Shown: positions 17,635-26,520 of the stretch, piece by piece
How positions within the stretch are numbered: position 1 is the first letter of the stretch
Layout: every line of letters starts with the position of its first letter
Origin: an uncultured Schlesneria sp.
GTDB taxonomy: Bacteria > Planctomycetota > Planctomycetia > Planctomycetales > Planctomycetaceae
DNA length: 39,934 nucleotides
NCBI GenBank assembly: GCA_903840265.1
Contig: CAIMFH010000005.1
Location: 1 to 39,934 of the forward strand
Reading direction: 5' to 3'
Translations under genes and position numbers: made by a program
The notes under the pieces: generated by a model
The model's input: only the letters and a program-made list of their open reading frames with translations
Database searches by the model: none
Told to the model about the DNA's origin: nothing

Positions 17635-17823
17635 ATGAAAGAATTGAATAACGAACAGCTGGAACTCCAGTTGAACGAGACATGCCGTGAGCGGCTGGAC
17701 ATGAAGATGAAGGCGGCCTCGGACAAGACCGTCGGCCATCGCAGCAAGAAATTGCGACGAGATATTGCTCGCGTGCTGACCGAATTGCGGTCTCGCGAAA
17801 TCGCAGCTCTGAAGAAGAGCTGA
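17635..17823 (+). CDS. rpmC: 50S ribosomal protein L29
   Basis: 62 residues, the normal length for this two-helix protein near the tunnel exit. MKELNNEQLELQLNE at the N-terminus and the late K-K-L-R-R-D-I-A-R segment are the family pattern. TAGGGTAGGGTC upstream provides the ribosome site. Confidence 0.95.
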   Translation: MKELNNEQLELQLNETCRERLDMKMKAASDKTVGHRSKKLRRDIARVLTELRSREIAALKKS

Positions 17824-17876
17824 TTGTCGTCGGCAGAGTATTGAAGACAAATCGTCAAGTTTTGCGAGAGCGGAAG

Positions 17877-18107
17877 ATGCGTAAGCGAGAGATCGGGATC
17901 GTAACGTCAGATGGTGCCGATAAGACGCGCCGAGTCGAAGTCGAACGCGTATTGGCGCACGCCAAGTACGGTAAGACAATTCGACGCCGAACCGTCTGCC
18001 ACGTCCACGACGAAGAGAACACCTCCAAGACCGGTGACCGTGTCGAGATCGTTGAAAGCCGACCGCTGTCCCGCTTGAAGCGATGGCGACTCGTGAAGGT
18101 TCTCTAA
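17877..18107 (+). CDS. rpsQ: 30S ribosomal protein S17
   Basis: 76 residues from ATG 17877, which has GAGAG six bases upstream. A TTG at 17841 would extend it by 12 basic residues, and that extension could be genuine. The core GIVTSDGADKTRRVEV and the later H-D-E-E-N-T-S-K-T-G-D-R-V-E-I are canonical. S17 is an early 16S rRNA-binding protein. Confidence 0.94.
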   Translation: MRKREIGIVTSDGADKTRRVEVERVLAHAKYGKTIRRRTVCHVHDEENTSKTGDRVEIVESRPLSRLKRWRLVKVL

Positions 18108-18152
18108 ACCCGCAACTGTTTGACACGTGATTGTGGATGTTGAGTGTGACTT

Positions 18153-18521
18153 ATGATACAAATGCAAACGATGGTTGACGTTGCCGACAACTCTGGTGCT
18201 AAGAGCGCCCGGTGCATCAAAGTACTGGGAAGCTCCGGACGCCGAACGGCTGGCTTGGGTGATATCATTGTCGTCGCTGTCCAGAGGGCGACGACGACTG
18301 GCGTCATCAAGCGAAAAGCAGTTGTGAAAGCGGTCATTGTCCGCACGAAACAGCCAACGGGCCGTGCGGACGGTAGTTCGGTTCGATTTGATTCGAACGC
18401 CGTCGTGATCGTTGACGACGAAAATAATCCAAAAGGCAGCCGCATCTTCGGAGCGGTTGCTCGTGAGTTGCGTGAACGTAAGTTCATGAAGATTGTCAGC
18501 TTGGCTCCGGAAGTTGTTTGA
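18153..18521 (+). CDS. rplN: 50S ribosomal protein L14
   Basis: 122 residues, exactly the family length. [17 protein letters not shown] and the [10 protein letters not shown]...P-K-G-S-R-I-F-G region are diagnostic. L14 contacts 16S helix 14 (bridge B8) and is the binding site of silencing factor RsfS. It opens the spc part of the cluster. Confidence 0.98.
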   Translation: MIQMQTMVDVADNSGAKSARCIKVLGSSGRRTAGLGDIIVVAVQRATTTGVIKRKAVVKAVIVRTKQPTGRADGSSVRFDSNAVVIVDDENNPKGSRIFGAVARELRERKFMKIVSLAPEVV

Positions 18522-18573
18522 TTACTTCGATTGACTCGCAGGCGAATGCAGTCCTGCAGCGAAGAGGCATGTG

Positions 18574-18900
18574 ATGAGAATTCTGAAGGGTGACATGGTT
18601 GTGGTAAGTGCGGGTGATGACCGTGCCAAGCAGCCTCGTCGAGTGCTTCGCCTGGTTGAAGGCGGGGCTCGAATTGTCGTTGAAGGCGTGAATCGCGTCT
18701 ACCGCCATGTGCGAAAGGGTCATCCAAAGAGCCCGCAAGGCGGACGATTGTCGGTTGAGATGCCGATCGCTGTCAGCAATGTGCAGGTTTACTGCCCGAA
18801 GTGCAACCGCGGTGTTCGCGTCGGAAGTCGTGTTGATGAAGCCGGAAAGAAGTTTCGCGGTTGCCGTAAGTGCGGATCGCAACTGACTGCCAATAAGTGA
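18574..18900 (+). CDS. rplX: 50S ribosomal protein L24, zinc-ribbon form
   Basis: 108 residues from ATG 18574 (AGAGG six bases upstream); the GTG directly before it is in frame. The N-terminal KOW motif (ILKGDMVVVSAGDDR) is followed by four Cys in C74-P-K-C77 and C97-R-K-C100, a zinc ribbon found in some bacterial L24 proteins. L24 starts 50S assembly near the tunnel exit. Confidence 0.97.
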   Translation: MRILKGDMVVVSAGDDRAKQPRRVLRLVEGGARIVVEGVNRVYRHVRKGHPKSPQGGRLSVEMPIAVSNVQVYCPKCNRGVRVGSRVDEAGKKFRGCRKCGSQLTANK

Positions 18901-18947
18901 TCGACAAACAGTCTGCAAGACAATTGACGGAATAAGGCCGAAGCCAA

Positions 18948-19490
18948 ATGAGTGCCCTGCAAACCAAGTATCGAACCGAGATCGTTCCCCGGCTGAAAGA
19001 GAAGCTTGGCGGACGAAACGTACATGCAATTCCAAAGATCGAGAAGGTCGTGCTGAGCATGGGGCTCGGTAAGTCCGTCGGTGAGCGAAAGCGATTGGAA
19101 GAAGCAGTCGAGCAACTCAGCATGATCGCTGGCCAGAAGCCGCGAATCACGCGTGCTCGACGAGCAATCTCCGGCTTTCGCCTGCGTGAAGGCATGGAAA
19201 TCGGTTGTGCAGTAACTCTGCGATCCAAGCGAATGTATGAGTTTCTCGAACGGCTGATTCACATCGTGCTGCCACGCGTTCGCGACTTTCGTGGCGTGAA
19301 TGGAAAAGGATTTGACGGTCGCGGCAATTTCAGCATGGGATTGTCAGAACAGATGGTGTTCCCCGAACTGAATCCAGACAAGGTGTCGTTCGTCCAGGGG
19401 ATGAACATTGCGGTTGTCACGACGGCCAAGACGGACGATGAAGGACGACAACTGCTGCAGGAAATCGGGTTCCCGTTCAAGAAGGAATAG
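18948..19490 (+). CDS. rplE: 50S ribosomal protein L5
   Basis: 180 residues, normal length. Typical segments are IPKIEKVVLSMGLG, the Q-K-P-R-I-T-R-A-R-R loop and RDFRGVNGKGFDGRGN-FSMG. L5 binds 5S rRNA and forms bridge B1b with S13. Standard spc-operon position between rplX and rpsN. Confidence 0.98.
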   Translation: MSALQTKYRTEIVPRLKEKLGGRNVHAIPKIEKVVLSMGLGKSVGERKRLEEAVEQLSMIAGQKPRITRARRAISGFRLREGMEIGCAVTLRSKRMYEFLERLIHIVLPRVRDFRGVNGKGFDGRGNFSMGLSEQMVFPELNPDKVSFVQGMNIAVVTTAKTDDEGRQLLQEIGFPFKKE

Positions 19491-19551
19491 GGAAACGCAG
19501 CAACCGGATCGACGATAGCAGGTCGAGTCAGACAAGAATCGGAGCAATTCA

Positions 19552-19737
19552 GTGGCAACGCTAGCACATGTGGTTAAAGCGGCTAAGAAGCCGAAGTTTT
19601 CATCGCGAATTGAACATCGATGTCAACTCTGCGGACGTCCGCGCAGCGTGTATCGACGTTTCAAGTTGTGCCGGATCTGCTTCCGCAACATGAGCTTGGA
19701 TGGATTGATCCCTGGCGTGCGCAAAGCAAGTTGGTAA
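19552..19737 (+). CDS. rpsN: 30S ribosomal protein S14, short zinc-binding type
   Basis: 61 residues from GTG 19552 with GGAG seven bases upstream. Cys24, Cys27, Cys40 and Cys43 in C-Q-L-C-G-R-P and C-R-I-C-F-R form the zinc site of the short (type Z) S14. The ending [10 protein letters not shown] is canonical. Confidence 0.97.
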   Translation: MATLAHVVKAAKKPKFSSRIEHRCQLCGRPRSVYRRFKLCRICFRNMSLDGLIPGVRKASW

Positions 19738-19781
19738 GTTGCCTGCGTGGCAACGAGTGATTTGGGACAGGAAGAAATAGA

Positions 19782-20183
19782 ATGCCGGATCCCGTAGCGG
19801 ATATGTTGACGTGCGTGCGAAACGCGGTGGCCGCCGAGCGACCGACCGTCGAGCTTCCAAGTTCGAAGTTGCGGGTGTCGATCGCCGACGCCATGCAGCG
19901 TCACGGTTATATTTGGGACTATGAAGTTGTGACTCCGGAGGACGCCGCGTATAAGGCTCGCCTGCGGATCAATCTGAAGTACGGCCCAACCGGCGAACGA
20001 GTGATCCAGAAGATCTCCTGCGTCAGCAAGCCAGGCAAGCGAGTTTACTCGTCTGTCGGTGACATTCCGAATGTGTTGCAGGGTTTGGGCATCTGCCTGC
20101 TCTCAACGAACAAGGGTGTCCTAGGCGGCGGCGAAGCGAAGAAGGCCAATGTTGGCGGCGAAGTTCTGTGTACGATTTGGTGA
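19782..20183 (+). CDS. rpsH: 30S ribosomal protein S8
   Basis: 133 residues. D-P-V-A-D-M-L-T at the start and the C-terminal S-T-N-K-G-V and A-K-K-A-N-V-G-G-E-V-L-C-T-I-W are diagnostic. S8 organises the 16S central domain; in E. coli it represses the spc operon at the rplE site. I did not find a clear S8-type operator here. Confidence 0.97.
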   Translation: MPDPVADMLTCVRNAVAAERPTVELPSSKLRVSIADAMQRHGYIWDYEVVTPEDAAYKARLRINLKYGPTGERVIQKISCVSKPGKRVYSSVGDIPNVLQGLGICLLSTNKGVLGGGEAKKANVGGEVLCTIW

Positions 20184-20242
20184 TTCGAATCGGATCGCCG
20201 CAGCGGAAGCAAGTTTGAATCGAAGACTTGGTCAGGTGAATA

Positions 20243-20788
20243 ATGTCTCGAGTTGGATTAGCCGTCATTACCGTGCCTTCAGGCGTTGAGATCAAGACGC
20301 AGGACGAACAGGTCCAGGTCAAGGGAACTCACGGACAGTTGTCCATGCGTGTCCCCGATGGGATCGGCGTGGCATTTGATACAGGCAAACGAGAGTTGGC
20401 CGTGTCGCGTGAGGATGACCGTCGTGAGCTACGGGCCTTACACGGGCTGACCCGCGCACTCGTAGCGAACATGGTTCGCGGCGTTGTTCAGCCGTGGGAA
20501 AAGAAGCTGGAAATCGTCGGCGTTGGGTATCAAGCGTCGTTGGCACCCGGCAAGTTGACATTGAACGTTGGTTTCGCGAATCCTGTTGTAATTGTGATTC
20601 CGAAAGGCGTCACCTGCGAATTGCCAGACAATACCCATGTGATATTGAAGTCATCAGACCGCCAGGCAGTCGGTCAGGTCGCCGCCAATGTTCGCAGTGT
20701 TCGTCCCCCTGAACCATACAAGGGTAAAGGGATTCGTTATGCCGGTGAACATGTGAAGCGTAAACAAGGTAAGGCATTCGGCAGCTAA
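20243..20788 (+). CDS. rplF: 50S ribosomal protein L6
   Basis: 181 residues with two duplicated L6 folds. The second carries the nucleotide-contacting P-P-E-P-Y-K-G-K-G-I-R-Y motif near the C-terminus. L6 lies by the sarcin-ricin loop and factor-binding site. Normal position between rpsH and rplR. Confidence 0.98.
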   Translation: MSRVGLAVITVPSGVEIKTQDEQVQVKGTHGQLSMRVPDGIGVAFDTGKRELAVSREDDRRELRALHGLTRALVANMVRGVVQPWEKKLEIVGVGYQASLAPGKLTLNVGFANPVVIVIPKGVTCELPDNTHVILKSSDRQAVGQVAANVRSVRPPEPYKGKGIRYAGEHVKRKQGKAFGS

Positions 20789-20842
20789 CGGGCTGGCATT
20801 CATCAGCCCCATCAGTCTGGTCTGAATTTCGGAAGTCGGTAA

Positions 20843-21196
20843 ATGAACAAAGTTAAGCGTCTGGCGAAGCAGCAAGAACGACGGAAGTATCGCGTCCGCA
20901 ATCAACTGAAGTCCGGCGGACGGGTTCGGTTGTCGGTCTTTCGAAGCAACCTTTACTTCCGATGTCAGGCCATTGATGACACGGCGGGGAATACACTCGC
21001 AGCAGCGTCATCTGGCGAATTGACTGGAGATGCTGTTAGAGGATGTGATGCCGCGGCACAAGTTGGGCGGTTGATCGCCGAGCGACTGCTGGCTGCAGGA
21101 GTCAAGGAAGTCTGCTTGGACCGAGGTGAGTATCGTTACCACGGCCGGGTGAAGGCGTTTGCGGACGGTGCTCGAGGCGCTGGATTGAATCTCTAA
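20843..21196 (+). CDS. rplR: 50S ribosomal protein L18
   Basis: 117 residues. The arginine-rich N-terminus, R-L-S-V-F-R-S-N in the first strand, and [19 protein letters not shown] near the end are diagnostic. L18 with L5 and L25 carries 5S rRNA into the central protuberance. Confidence 0.97.
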   Translation: MNKVKRLAKQQERRKYRVRNQLKSGGRVRLSVFRSNLYFRCQAIDDTAGNTLAAASSGELTGDAVRGCDAAAQVGRLIAERLLAAGVKEVCLDRGEYRYHGRVKAFADGARGAGLNL

Positions 21197-21253
21197 TCGT
21201 CTCGTCGCCTTCATCAACAAGTGGTTCAAGCATTCACAAGAGGGGTCGGTCCG

Positions 21254-21736
21254 GTGGCGGAGCAAAACCAAAAAGAATATCCCGAACGAGTCGTACAGAT
21301 TCGTCGGTGTGCTTGCGTGGTCAAAGGTGGCCGTCGGTTCAGCTTTACGGCGCTAGTCGTCGTCGGCGATGGCCGCGGTAAAGTAGGCTATGGCTATGGT
21401 AAGGGCGTTGAAGTCCCCCAGGCTGTAGAAAAGGCTGTGAAGTCAGCCGGCAAGAAGATGTACAACGTTGCCACCGAGAACGGAACAGTGCCGCACGCGG
21501 TGATTGGCAAGTTCGGTTCGTCGTCGGTAATGCTGATGCCAGCGAATGCTGGTACAGGAATTATTGCTGGTGCTGCGGTTCGATCGATCGCCGAAGCCGC
21601 CGGAATAACAGATGTGCTCACAAAGTGCCGTGGATCGAGCAATCCGCTGAATGTCGTCAAGGCCGCCTTTGACGCAATCCGCCAGCTTCGGCATCGGGCA
21701 GATGTAGCTAGGCTTCGCGGAGGTTCCGAACGATGA
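21254..21736 (+). CDS. rpsE: 30S ribosomal protein S5
   Basis: 160 residues. The start is GTG 21254, with AGAGGGG eight bases upstream; the in-frame GTG at 21221 would add 11 residues unlike S5. The double-stranded-RNA-binding-like N-domain has V-V-K-G-G-R-R-F-S-F and G-D-G-R-G-K-V-G-Y-G-Y-G-K. The C-domain has the canonical A-G-T-G-I-I-A-G. S5 helps guard decoding accuracy. Its TGA overlaps the rplO start as ATGA; no rpmD (L30) lies between. Confidence 0.97.
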   Translation: MAEQNQKEYPERVVQIRRCACVVKGGRRFSFTALVVVGDGRGKVGYGYGKGVEVPQAVEKAVKSAGKKMYNVATENGTVPHAVIGKFGSSSVMLMPANAGTGIIAGAAVRSIAEAAGITDVLTKCRGSSNPLNVVKAAFDAIRQLRHRADVARLRGGSER

Positions 21737-22200
21737 TGATCCATGAATTGACCACTGTCGAGGGAGCTCGGCCGCGTAAGCGAATTGGTCGCGGTATTGG
21801 CTCGGGACACGGTAAGACATCCGGTCGCGGTCATAAGGGTGCCGGTAGTCGCTCGGGTTACAAGCGTCGAATCACGTTCGAAGGTGGTCAGATGCCGCTG
21901 ACGAGGCGGATCGCCAAGCGCGGTTTCAACAATCGCCAATTCGAAACCGAGTGGGAAGTTTGCGACGTTGCTGCGCTGGAAAAGGCGTTCAATGCCGGCG
22001 AAACCGTGACTGTCGCGGAGTTGCGCAGTCGTGGTGTGCTGCCTCGACGCAAGTCGGGCGGTTGTGCCGTCAAGCTCATTGGTGCAGGTACACTGACAAA
22101 ATCACTCACGGTGATCGTCAGCGGTTGTACAGCCGGAGCGAAGAAGTCTGTTGAGCTGGCTGGTGGCAAGGTGGTCACGCGAAGCCGTAGCGAAGTCTAA
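21733..22200 (+). CDS. rplO: 50S ribosomal protein L15
   Basis: 155 residues. The glycine- and arginine-rich N-terminus (RKRIGRGIGSGHGKTSGRGH, 16-35) is diagnostic. The ATG overlaps the rpsE stop by four bases, so the two are translationally coupled; a second ATG follows immediately at 21736. L15 is a late 50S assembly protein. Confidence 0.97.
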   Translation: MMIHELTTVEGARPRKRIGRGIGSGHGKTSGRGHKGAGSRSGYKRRITFEGGQMPLTRRIAKRGFNNRQFETEWEVCDVAALEKAFNAGETVTVAELRSRGVLPRRKSGGCAVKLIGAGTLTKSLTVIVSGCTAGAKKSVELAGGKVVTRSRSEV

Positions 22201-22245
22201 GCTCAATCCGGGACCGCCAAAGAACCGTCACATACTGGGTGAAGC

Positions 22246-23619
22246 GTGTACGCATCATTTATGCAGCTTTTGCGTATCCCGGAAGTACGCGCCAAGATCG
22301 GCTTGACGTTATTGCTTCTGGGCGTCTATCGCCTTGGTTTCTCCGTGGTCCTGCCAAACGTCGATCAAGAGATCCTGGCAGAAAACATGAAGAGCCAGGG
22401 TGGCGGTGACGGAATCGATCGCATGGTTGCCATGCTGTCGCTGTTCTCCGCGTCCAACATCGGCATGATGACCATCTTCGGTTTGGGAATCATGCCTTAC
22501 ATTTCGGCGTCGATCATCTTCCAACTGCTGGGGACGGTTTATCCACCGTTAGAGCAGATGCAGAAAGAAGGTGAAGCGGGGCGACGAAAGATCAACGAAT
22601 ACACTCGTTACGCAACGGTCGTAATTTGTTTATTCCAGAGCTTCTTCTGGGTACGAATGCTCGCCAGCGGCGGTGCCACTGGCAATCCGGTGTTCCTGCC
22701 TGGTTTTAACGATTTGTTCTGGCAGATTTCGGCTGCGATCACGATGACCACTGGAAGTATTTTCCTGATGTGGGTCGGTGAGCAGATTGATGAATTCGGA
22801 ATTGGCAATGGGGTCAGCCTGCTGATTATGGCTGGGATCCTGGCACGCATGCCGGAAGCAGTTCGCTCGCTGGTGGCGCCGGTGCTGGAGAAGGGGATGC
22901 CCTTGGGTAGCCCGACCGGAATCGAACGATACGTGACCTTGGTGATATTGTTCCTGGTTGTCATTGTTTGTGTGGTGATGATTACTCAGGCGCAGCGAAG
23001 AATTCCTGTCCATAGTGCCAAACACGTTCGCGGTGCGAAGGTCGTTGGCGGTCAGATGCAGTCGCTTCCAATTAAGATCAATCAATCCGGTGTGATGCCA
23101 ATCATTTTTGCATCCAGCTTGTTGATGTTCCCTCAGCTGATTTTCGGTATGTTGGCCTCGGCGGTGGGGACTGTGCCGTTTATCGGAACGTTGGCGACGG
23201 CGGCAGATGTCGCGTTTAAGAATACGGGTGGCGTTTTTTACAATACGTGCTACGTCGCCCTGATCTACTTCTTCTGCTTCTTCTGGACAGCGGTCACCTT
23301 TAATCCGACCGAGATGGCGAATAATCTGAAGGACTTCGGCAGCTTCGTTCCAGGTTATCGACCAGGGGCTCGAACGGCTCAGTACCTTGAACGAGTGATG
23401 TTGCGGATGACGTTTGTGGGTGCGGCGTTCCTTTCGCTAGTCGCCATTATCCCGACAGTAGTCGTAAATTCGATGAGTGTGGATTACTTGGTCGCCAGTT
23501 TCTTCGGTGGGACCGGTTTGTTGATTTGCGTGTCCGTGGTGATTGACTTGATCACGAAACTCGACAGCCAGCTGGTCATGCGTGGCCTGCCAACGCTGTT
23601 GGACCGCGATACGAAATAG
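22246..23619 (+). CDS. secY: Protein translocase subunit SecY
   Basis: 457 residues from GTG 22246; an ATG five codons later is possible. The protein has ten hydrophobic segments, with the plug/TM2 region [13 protein letters not shown] and the following E-G-E-x-G-R-R-K-I-N. SecY forms the inner-membrane Sec channel that exports the many signal-peptide proteins of this window. It ends the spc part; adk and map, often next, are missing. Confidence 0.98.
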   Translation: MYASFMQLLRIPEVRAKIGLTLLLLGVYRLGFSVVLPNVDQEILAENMKSQGGGDGIDRMVAMLSLFSASNIGMMTIFGLGIMPYISASIIFQLLGTVYPPLEQMQKEGEAGRRKINEYTRYATVVICLFQSFFWVRMLASGGATGNPVFLPGFNDLFWQISAAITMTTGSIFLMWVGEQIDEFGIGNGVSLLIMAGILARMPEAVRSLVAPVLEKGMPLGSPTGIERYVTLVILFLVVIVCVVMITQAQRRIPVHSAKHVRGAKVVGGQMQSLPIKINQSGVMPIIFASSLLMFPQLIFGMLASAVGTVPFIGTLATAADVAFKNTGGVFYNTCYVALIYFFCFFWTAVTFNPTEMANNLKDFGSFVPGYRPGARTAQYLERVMLRMTFVGAAFLSLVAIIPTVVVNSMSVDYLVASFFGGTGLLICVSVVIDLITKLDSQLVMRGLPTLLDRDTK

Positions 23620-23654
23620 AGCTGATTGTTAGACAGTTTTTGGGGAGTGCGGTC

Positions 23655-23771
23655 GTGAAAGTTCGATCAAGCGTGAAGCGAATCTGCGACGGTTGTAAAA
23701 TCGTTCGCAGAAAGGGTAGAGTATATGTGATCTGCGCTCTCGATGCCCGGCACAAGCAACGCCAGGGTTAG
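23655..23771 (+). CDS. rpmJ: 50S ribosomal protein L36
   Basis: 38 residues, found by reading the gap between secY and rpsM. GTG 23655 has GGGGAG seven bases upstream. The product begins [15 protein letters not shown] and ends ARHKQRQG, with zinc ligands Cys11, Cys14, Cys27 and His33 all present (zinc form). Its place between secY and rpsM is standard; infA, which often accompanies it, is absent. Confidence 0.97.
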   Translation: MKVRSSVKRICDGCKIVRRKGRVYVICALDARHKQRQG

Positions 23772-23884
23772 TTCGTCGGCTGATCGCGCAATCGTTTAGA
23801 GCCTTCGGCGAATCACGGGAGCCAATCGCGGTAACCGGGTCGCCGATCTTGTTTTTTGGAAGTTTAGAGGGAACGGACTAGAAG

Positions 23885-24271
23885 ATGCCACGTATTCAGG
23901 GCGTTGATATTCCCAGCGACAAACCAACGTTTATCGCGCTGCAGTACCTGTATGGAGTCGGACCGCACGTTGCGTTCGAGATCTGCCATTCAGTCGGCAT
24001 CGACCCTCAGCGTAAAAGCCGAGAAATGAGCGAGGATGTCCTTGCTCGAATTTCGGCGTTGCTGGACAAGGACTACACCGTTGAAGGTCAGCTTCGACGA
24101 CAGGTTCAGCAGAATGTGATGCGATTGAAGGATATTCAGTCCTACCGTGGCCTGCGACATCGCCGCGGCTTGCCAGTACGAGGTCAGCGGACCCGTACGA
24201 ATGCCCGCACTCGCAAGGGTGTGAAGAAGACTGTGGCTGGCAAAAAGGGCGTTAAGGACATGAAGCACTGA
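23885..24271 (+). CDS. rpsM: 30S ribosomal protein S13
   Basis: 128 residues. PRIQGVDIPSDK at the N-terminus, then Y-G-V-G in the helix-turn-helix-like part, and R-H-R-R-G-L-P-V-R-G-Q-R-T-R-T-N-A-R-T-R in the tail that touches P-site tRNA are diagnostic. It starts the alpha part after a 113-base gap. Confidence 0.98.
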   Translation: MPRIQGVDIPSDKPTFIALQYLYGVGPHVAFEICHSVGIDPQRKSREMSEDVLARISALLDKDYTVEGQLRRQVQQNVMRLKDIQSYRGLRHRRGLPVRGQRTRTNARTRKGVKKTVAGKKGVKDMKH

Positions 24272-24313
24272 TCCTTGGGATTACTCTCGTTTTGAGCGGT
24301 TGGAAAGTTAAAA

Positions 24314-24694
24314 ATGGCACAAGGTAAGAAGCGACGCGTTCGCCGAAATGTGACTCGCGGCATCGCGCACATCAAAGCGACGTTCAACAACACGACGGTC
24401 ACAATCACAGACACGAACGGCGACGTTCTCTGCTGGGCAACGGCTGGTACTGTCGGTTTCAAGGGAAGCCGCAAGAGCACCCCGTTCGCAGCTCAGCGAG
24501 CCTCAGAGACCTGTTCTGAGCGTGCTGCGAAGTTCGGCGTTCGAGAATTGGAAGTTCGCGTCAAGGGCCCAGGCTCGGGTCGCGAAAGTGCGATCACCGG
24601 CTTGCAGTCGTTTGGCGTGCAAGTTCGTGGCATCGAAGACGTGACTCCATTGCCGCACAACGGTTGCCGTCCTCGCAAGAAGCGACGCGTCTGA
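24314..24694 (+). CDS. rpsK: 30S ribosomal protein S11
   Basis: 126 residues. [16 protein letters not shown] and the C-terminal [18 protein letters not shown] are canonical. S11 forms the platform around the mRNA exit. Directly followed by rpoA; rpsD, normally between them, is not present. Confidence 0.98.
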   Translation: MAQGKKRRVRRNVTRGIAHIKATFNNTTVTITDTNGDVLCWATAGTVGFKGSRKSTPFAAQRASETCSERAAKFGVRELEVRVKGPGSGRESAITGLQSFGVQVRGIEDVTPLPHNGCRPRKKRRV

Positions 24695-24752
24695 TCGTTA
24701 AGCTGGCTGAGATTCACTGCCTAAAAACAATGTCGGGTATGGGGGATAGCAG

Positions 24753-25772
24753 ATGCGGATTCGCTGGCGTGGATTAGAATTACCGAATCGGGTGGTTCCC
24801 GAAGTCGAAGGTTCAAGCGATACCTACGGCAAGTTCACGATCGAACCGTTTGAACGCGGTTTCGGTGCGACAATCGGTAACTCGTTGCGTCGAATCCTGT
24901 TGTCGAGCCTGGAAGGGAGTGCGGTCACCCGCGTTCGGATCCAAGGCGTGCAGCACGAATTCACAGCGTTGCCTGGGATCGTCGAAGACGTGACCGAGAT
25001 TTGCTTGAACGTGAAGTCGCTGATCGTCAAGAACCGCAGCGCGACCTCGCGAACCGTTCGCATCGAGAAGAGTGAACGTGGCGTTGTCACTGGTGCTGAC
25101 ATTGTCGGCGATGAGCAGATTGAAGTTGTGAACAAGGATCTCGTCATCGCCACGATGACTGATGACGTCTCGTTCCAACTGGAAATGCAAATCGAAAATG
25201 GCCGCGGTTACGTGCCAGCTTCCGAGCAATACGAGCAAGAGCCTGAACTCGGTGTGATTCCGCTGGACGCGATTTATTCGCCAGTCCTGCGCGTTCGTTA
25301 TCGCATCGAAGAAACACGCGTCGGTCAGCGAACGAACTATGACCGACTGATTCTGGAGATTTGGACCGACGGGACGATCACTCCTGAGAATGCTCTGGTT
25401 GAATCGGCCAAGATCCTCCGCAAACACCTCAGCCCGATCATTACTTATCGCGAAGCTGGTCCAGTGACATCACCGGACGGTGGCCTGCGAAATATGATTG
25501 ATGCGACGGGCTATGCTCCGGTTGATCTCGAACTCGAAGAGAAACTGCAGCAGAGTTTGGCTGAATTGAACTTGTCGGTCCGAGCAACGAACTGCTTGGA
25601 GTCCGAGGGAATCAATTCGGTTCGTGACTTGGTGCTGCGGTCCGAAGATCAACTTCTGCAGGTTCGGAACTTTGGTGAGACGACGCTGCAAGAAGTCCGA
25701 GAACGCCTGGGTGTGATCGGTTTACGGCTGGGAATGCGTTTGCCGCAGTATCTGCAGCGAGACGCACGTTAA
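24753..25772 (+). CDS. rpoA: RNA polymerase alpha subunit
   Basis: 339 residues from ATG 24753, with GGGGGA six bases upstream. The N-terminal dimerisation domain has [16 protein letters not shown]. After a linker, the C-terminal domain (about 255-325) begins [11 protein letters not shown]; its Arg and Asn correspond to E. coli R265 and N268, which contact UP-element DNA and activators. It is the penultimate gene of the cluster. Confidence 0.98.
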   Translation: MRIRWRGLELPNRVVPEVEGSSDTYGKFTIEPFERGFGATIGNSLRRILLSSLEGSAVTRVRIQGVQHEFTALPGIVEDVTEICLNVKSLIVKNRSATSRTVRIEKSERGVVTGADIVGDEQIEVVNKDLVIATMTDDVSFQLEMQIENGRGYVPASEQYEQEPELGVIPLDAIYSPVLRVRYRIEETRVGQRTNYDRLILEIWTDGTITPENALVESAKILRKHLSPIITYREAGPVTSPDGGLRNMIDATGYAPVDLELEEKLQQSLAELNLSVRATNCLESEGINSVRDLVLRSEDQLLQVRNFGETTLQEVRERLGVIGLRLGMRLPQYLQRDAR

Positions 25773-25818
25773 TTTGTTAGCTTAAGTCCGTCAGGAATTT
25801 TGATAGCGAGTATTGGTG

Positions 25819-26382
25819 ATGAGGCACAAAAGGCGAGGTCGGCAACTCGGACGGAACGCGGCACATCGACGTGCCATGTTCAGGAATATGGCAACCAGTT
25901 TGATCACCACAGTGATTCCAGCTGGCAGCGATGTTCCCGAAGGTCGAGTCTCTGGCAGAATCGAAACAACGGTCCACAAGGCCAAAGAGCTGCGACCGAT
26001 CGTCGAGAAGCTGGTGACGCTGGCAAAGAGGTCGCTTGTTCACGCCGAGAAGTCCGTTGAATTCGCGACGTCGGCCGCACGCGGGACCACTGAGTGGCGC
26101 GAGTGGCGGAAGTCCGACAAGTGGCAGCAATGGAATCGGGCGATCGCTCCGGCAATCGCTTTGCGACGCCGAGCATTTGCGGCCCTTCGATCCCGTGCTG
26201 CTGTCGATTTGCTGTTTAGCGAACTTGGTCCGAAGTTCCGTGAACGGGCCGGCGGATACACCCGTATTGTCAAGTTGGCGCGAGTTCGCTTGGGCGACGG
26301 CGGCAAGCTGGCAATCATCGAATTCGTTGGTGATCGCGATCGCAATAAGGCACGACGTTCGACTCTGAAAGTCGGCGAGTGA
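25819..26382 (+). CDS. rplQ: 50S ribosomal protein L17, extended form
   Basis: 187 residues from ATG 25819 against about 120-130 in most bacteria. In-frame GTG and TTG codons lie just before it. [12 protein letters not shown] and [16 protein letters not shown] are canonical, and the end G-G-Y-T-R-I-V-K-L aligns with the family. Two insertions explain the length: about 14 residues near 34-47 and about 40 charged, Trp-rich residues near 76-120. Last gene of the cluster, followed by a terminator. Confidence 0.96.
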   Translation: MRHKRRGRQLGRNAAHRRAMFRNMATSLITTVIPAGSDVPEGRVSGRIETTVHKAKELRPIVEKLVTLAKRSLVHAEKSVEFATSAARGTTEWREWRKSDKWQQWNRAIAPAIALRRRAFAALRSRAAVDLLFSELGPKFRERAGGYTRIVKLARVRLGDGGKLAIIEFVGDRDRNKARRSTLKVGE

Positions 26383-26405
26383 TCTTGCTAAGCTGATTAA
26401 GAGAG

Positions 26406-26435
26406 AAGCCTCGCTTTTGCGAGGCTTTTTCTTTT
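26406..26435 (+). terminator. Rho-independent terminator of the ribosomal cluster
   Basis: A perfect 9-bp stem (AAGCCTCGC / GCGAGGCTT) with a TTTT loop is followed by TTTCTTTT. It lies 24 bases after the rplQ stop and before the convergent response-regulator gene. The minus-strand side has no U-tract, so it acts on the ribosomal cluster only. Confidence 0.92.
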
Positions 26436-26520
26436 GTATGCGGCCCTCTGGAATCCAGTCCGCAGGGATGACAAATACGCAGGAATCAGACGGTGAAAGA
26501 ACCGGTCATCCTCCGCGTCG

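Noticed and set aside
18120-18157. TTGACA followed by TATGAT before rplN as an internal promoter
   Set aside because: Spacing is 26 bases, outside the sigma-70 range, and the second box covers the start codon.
23772-23884. Possible attenuator hairpin between rpmJ and rpsM (CGGCGA at 23806 with TCGCCG at 23840, T-run at 23851)
   Set aside because: Only six base pairs, a 28-base loop and a gap before the T-run; too weak to call a terminator in a co-directional cluster.
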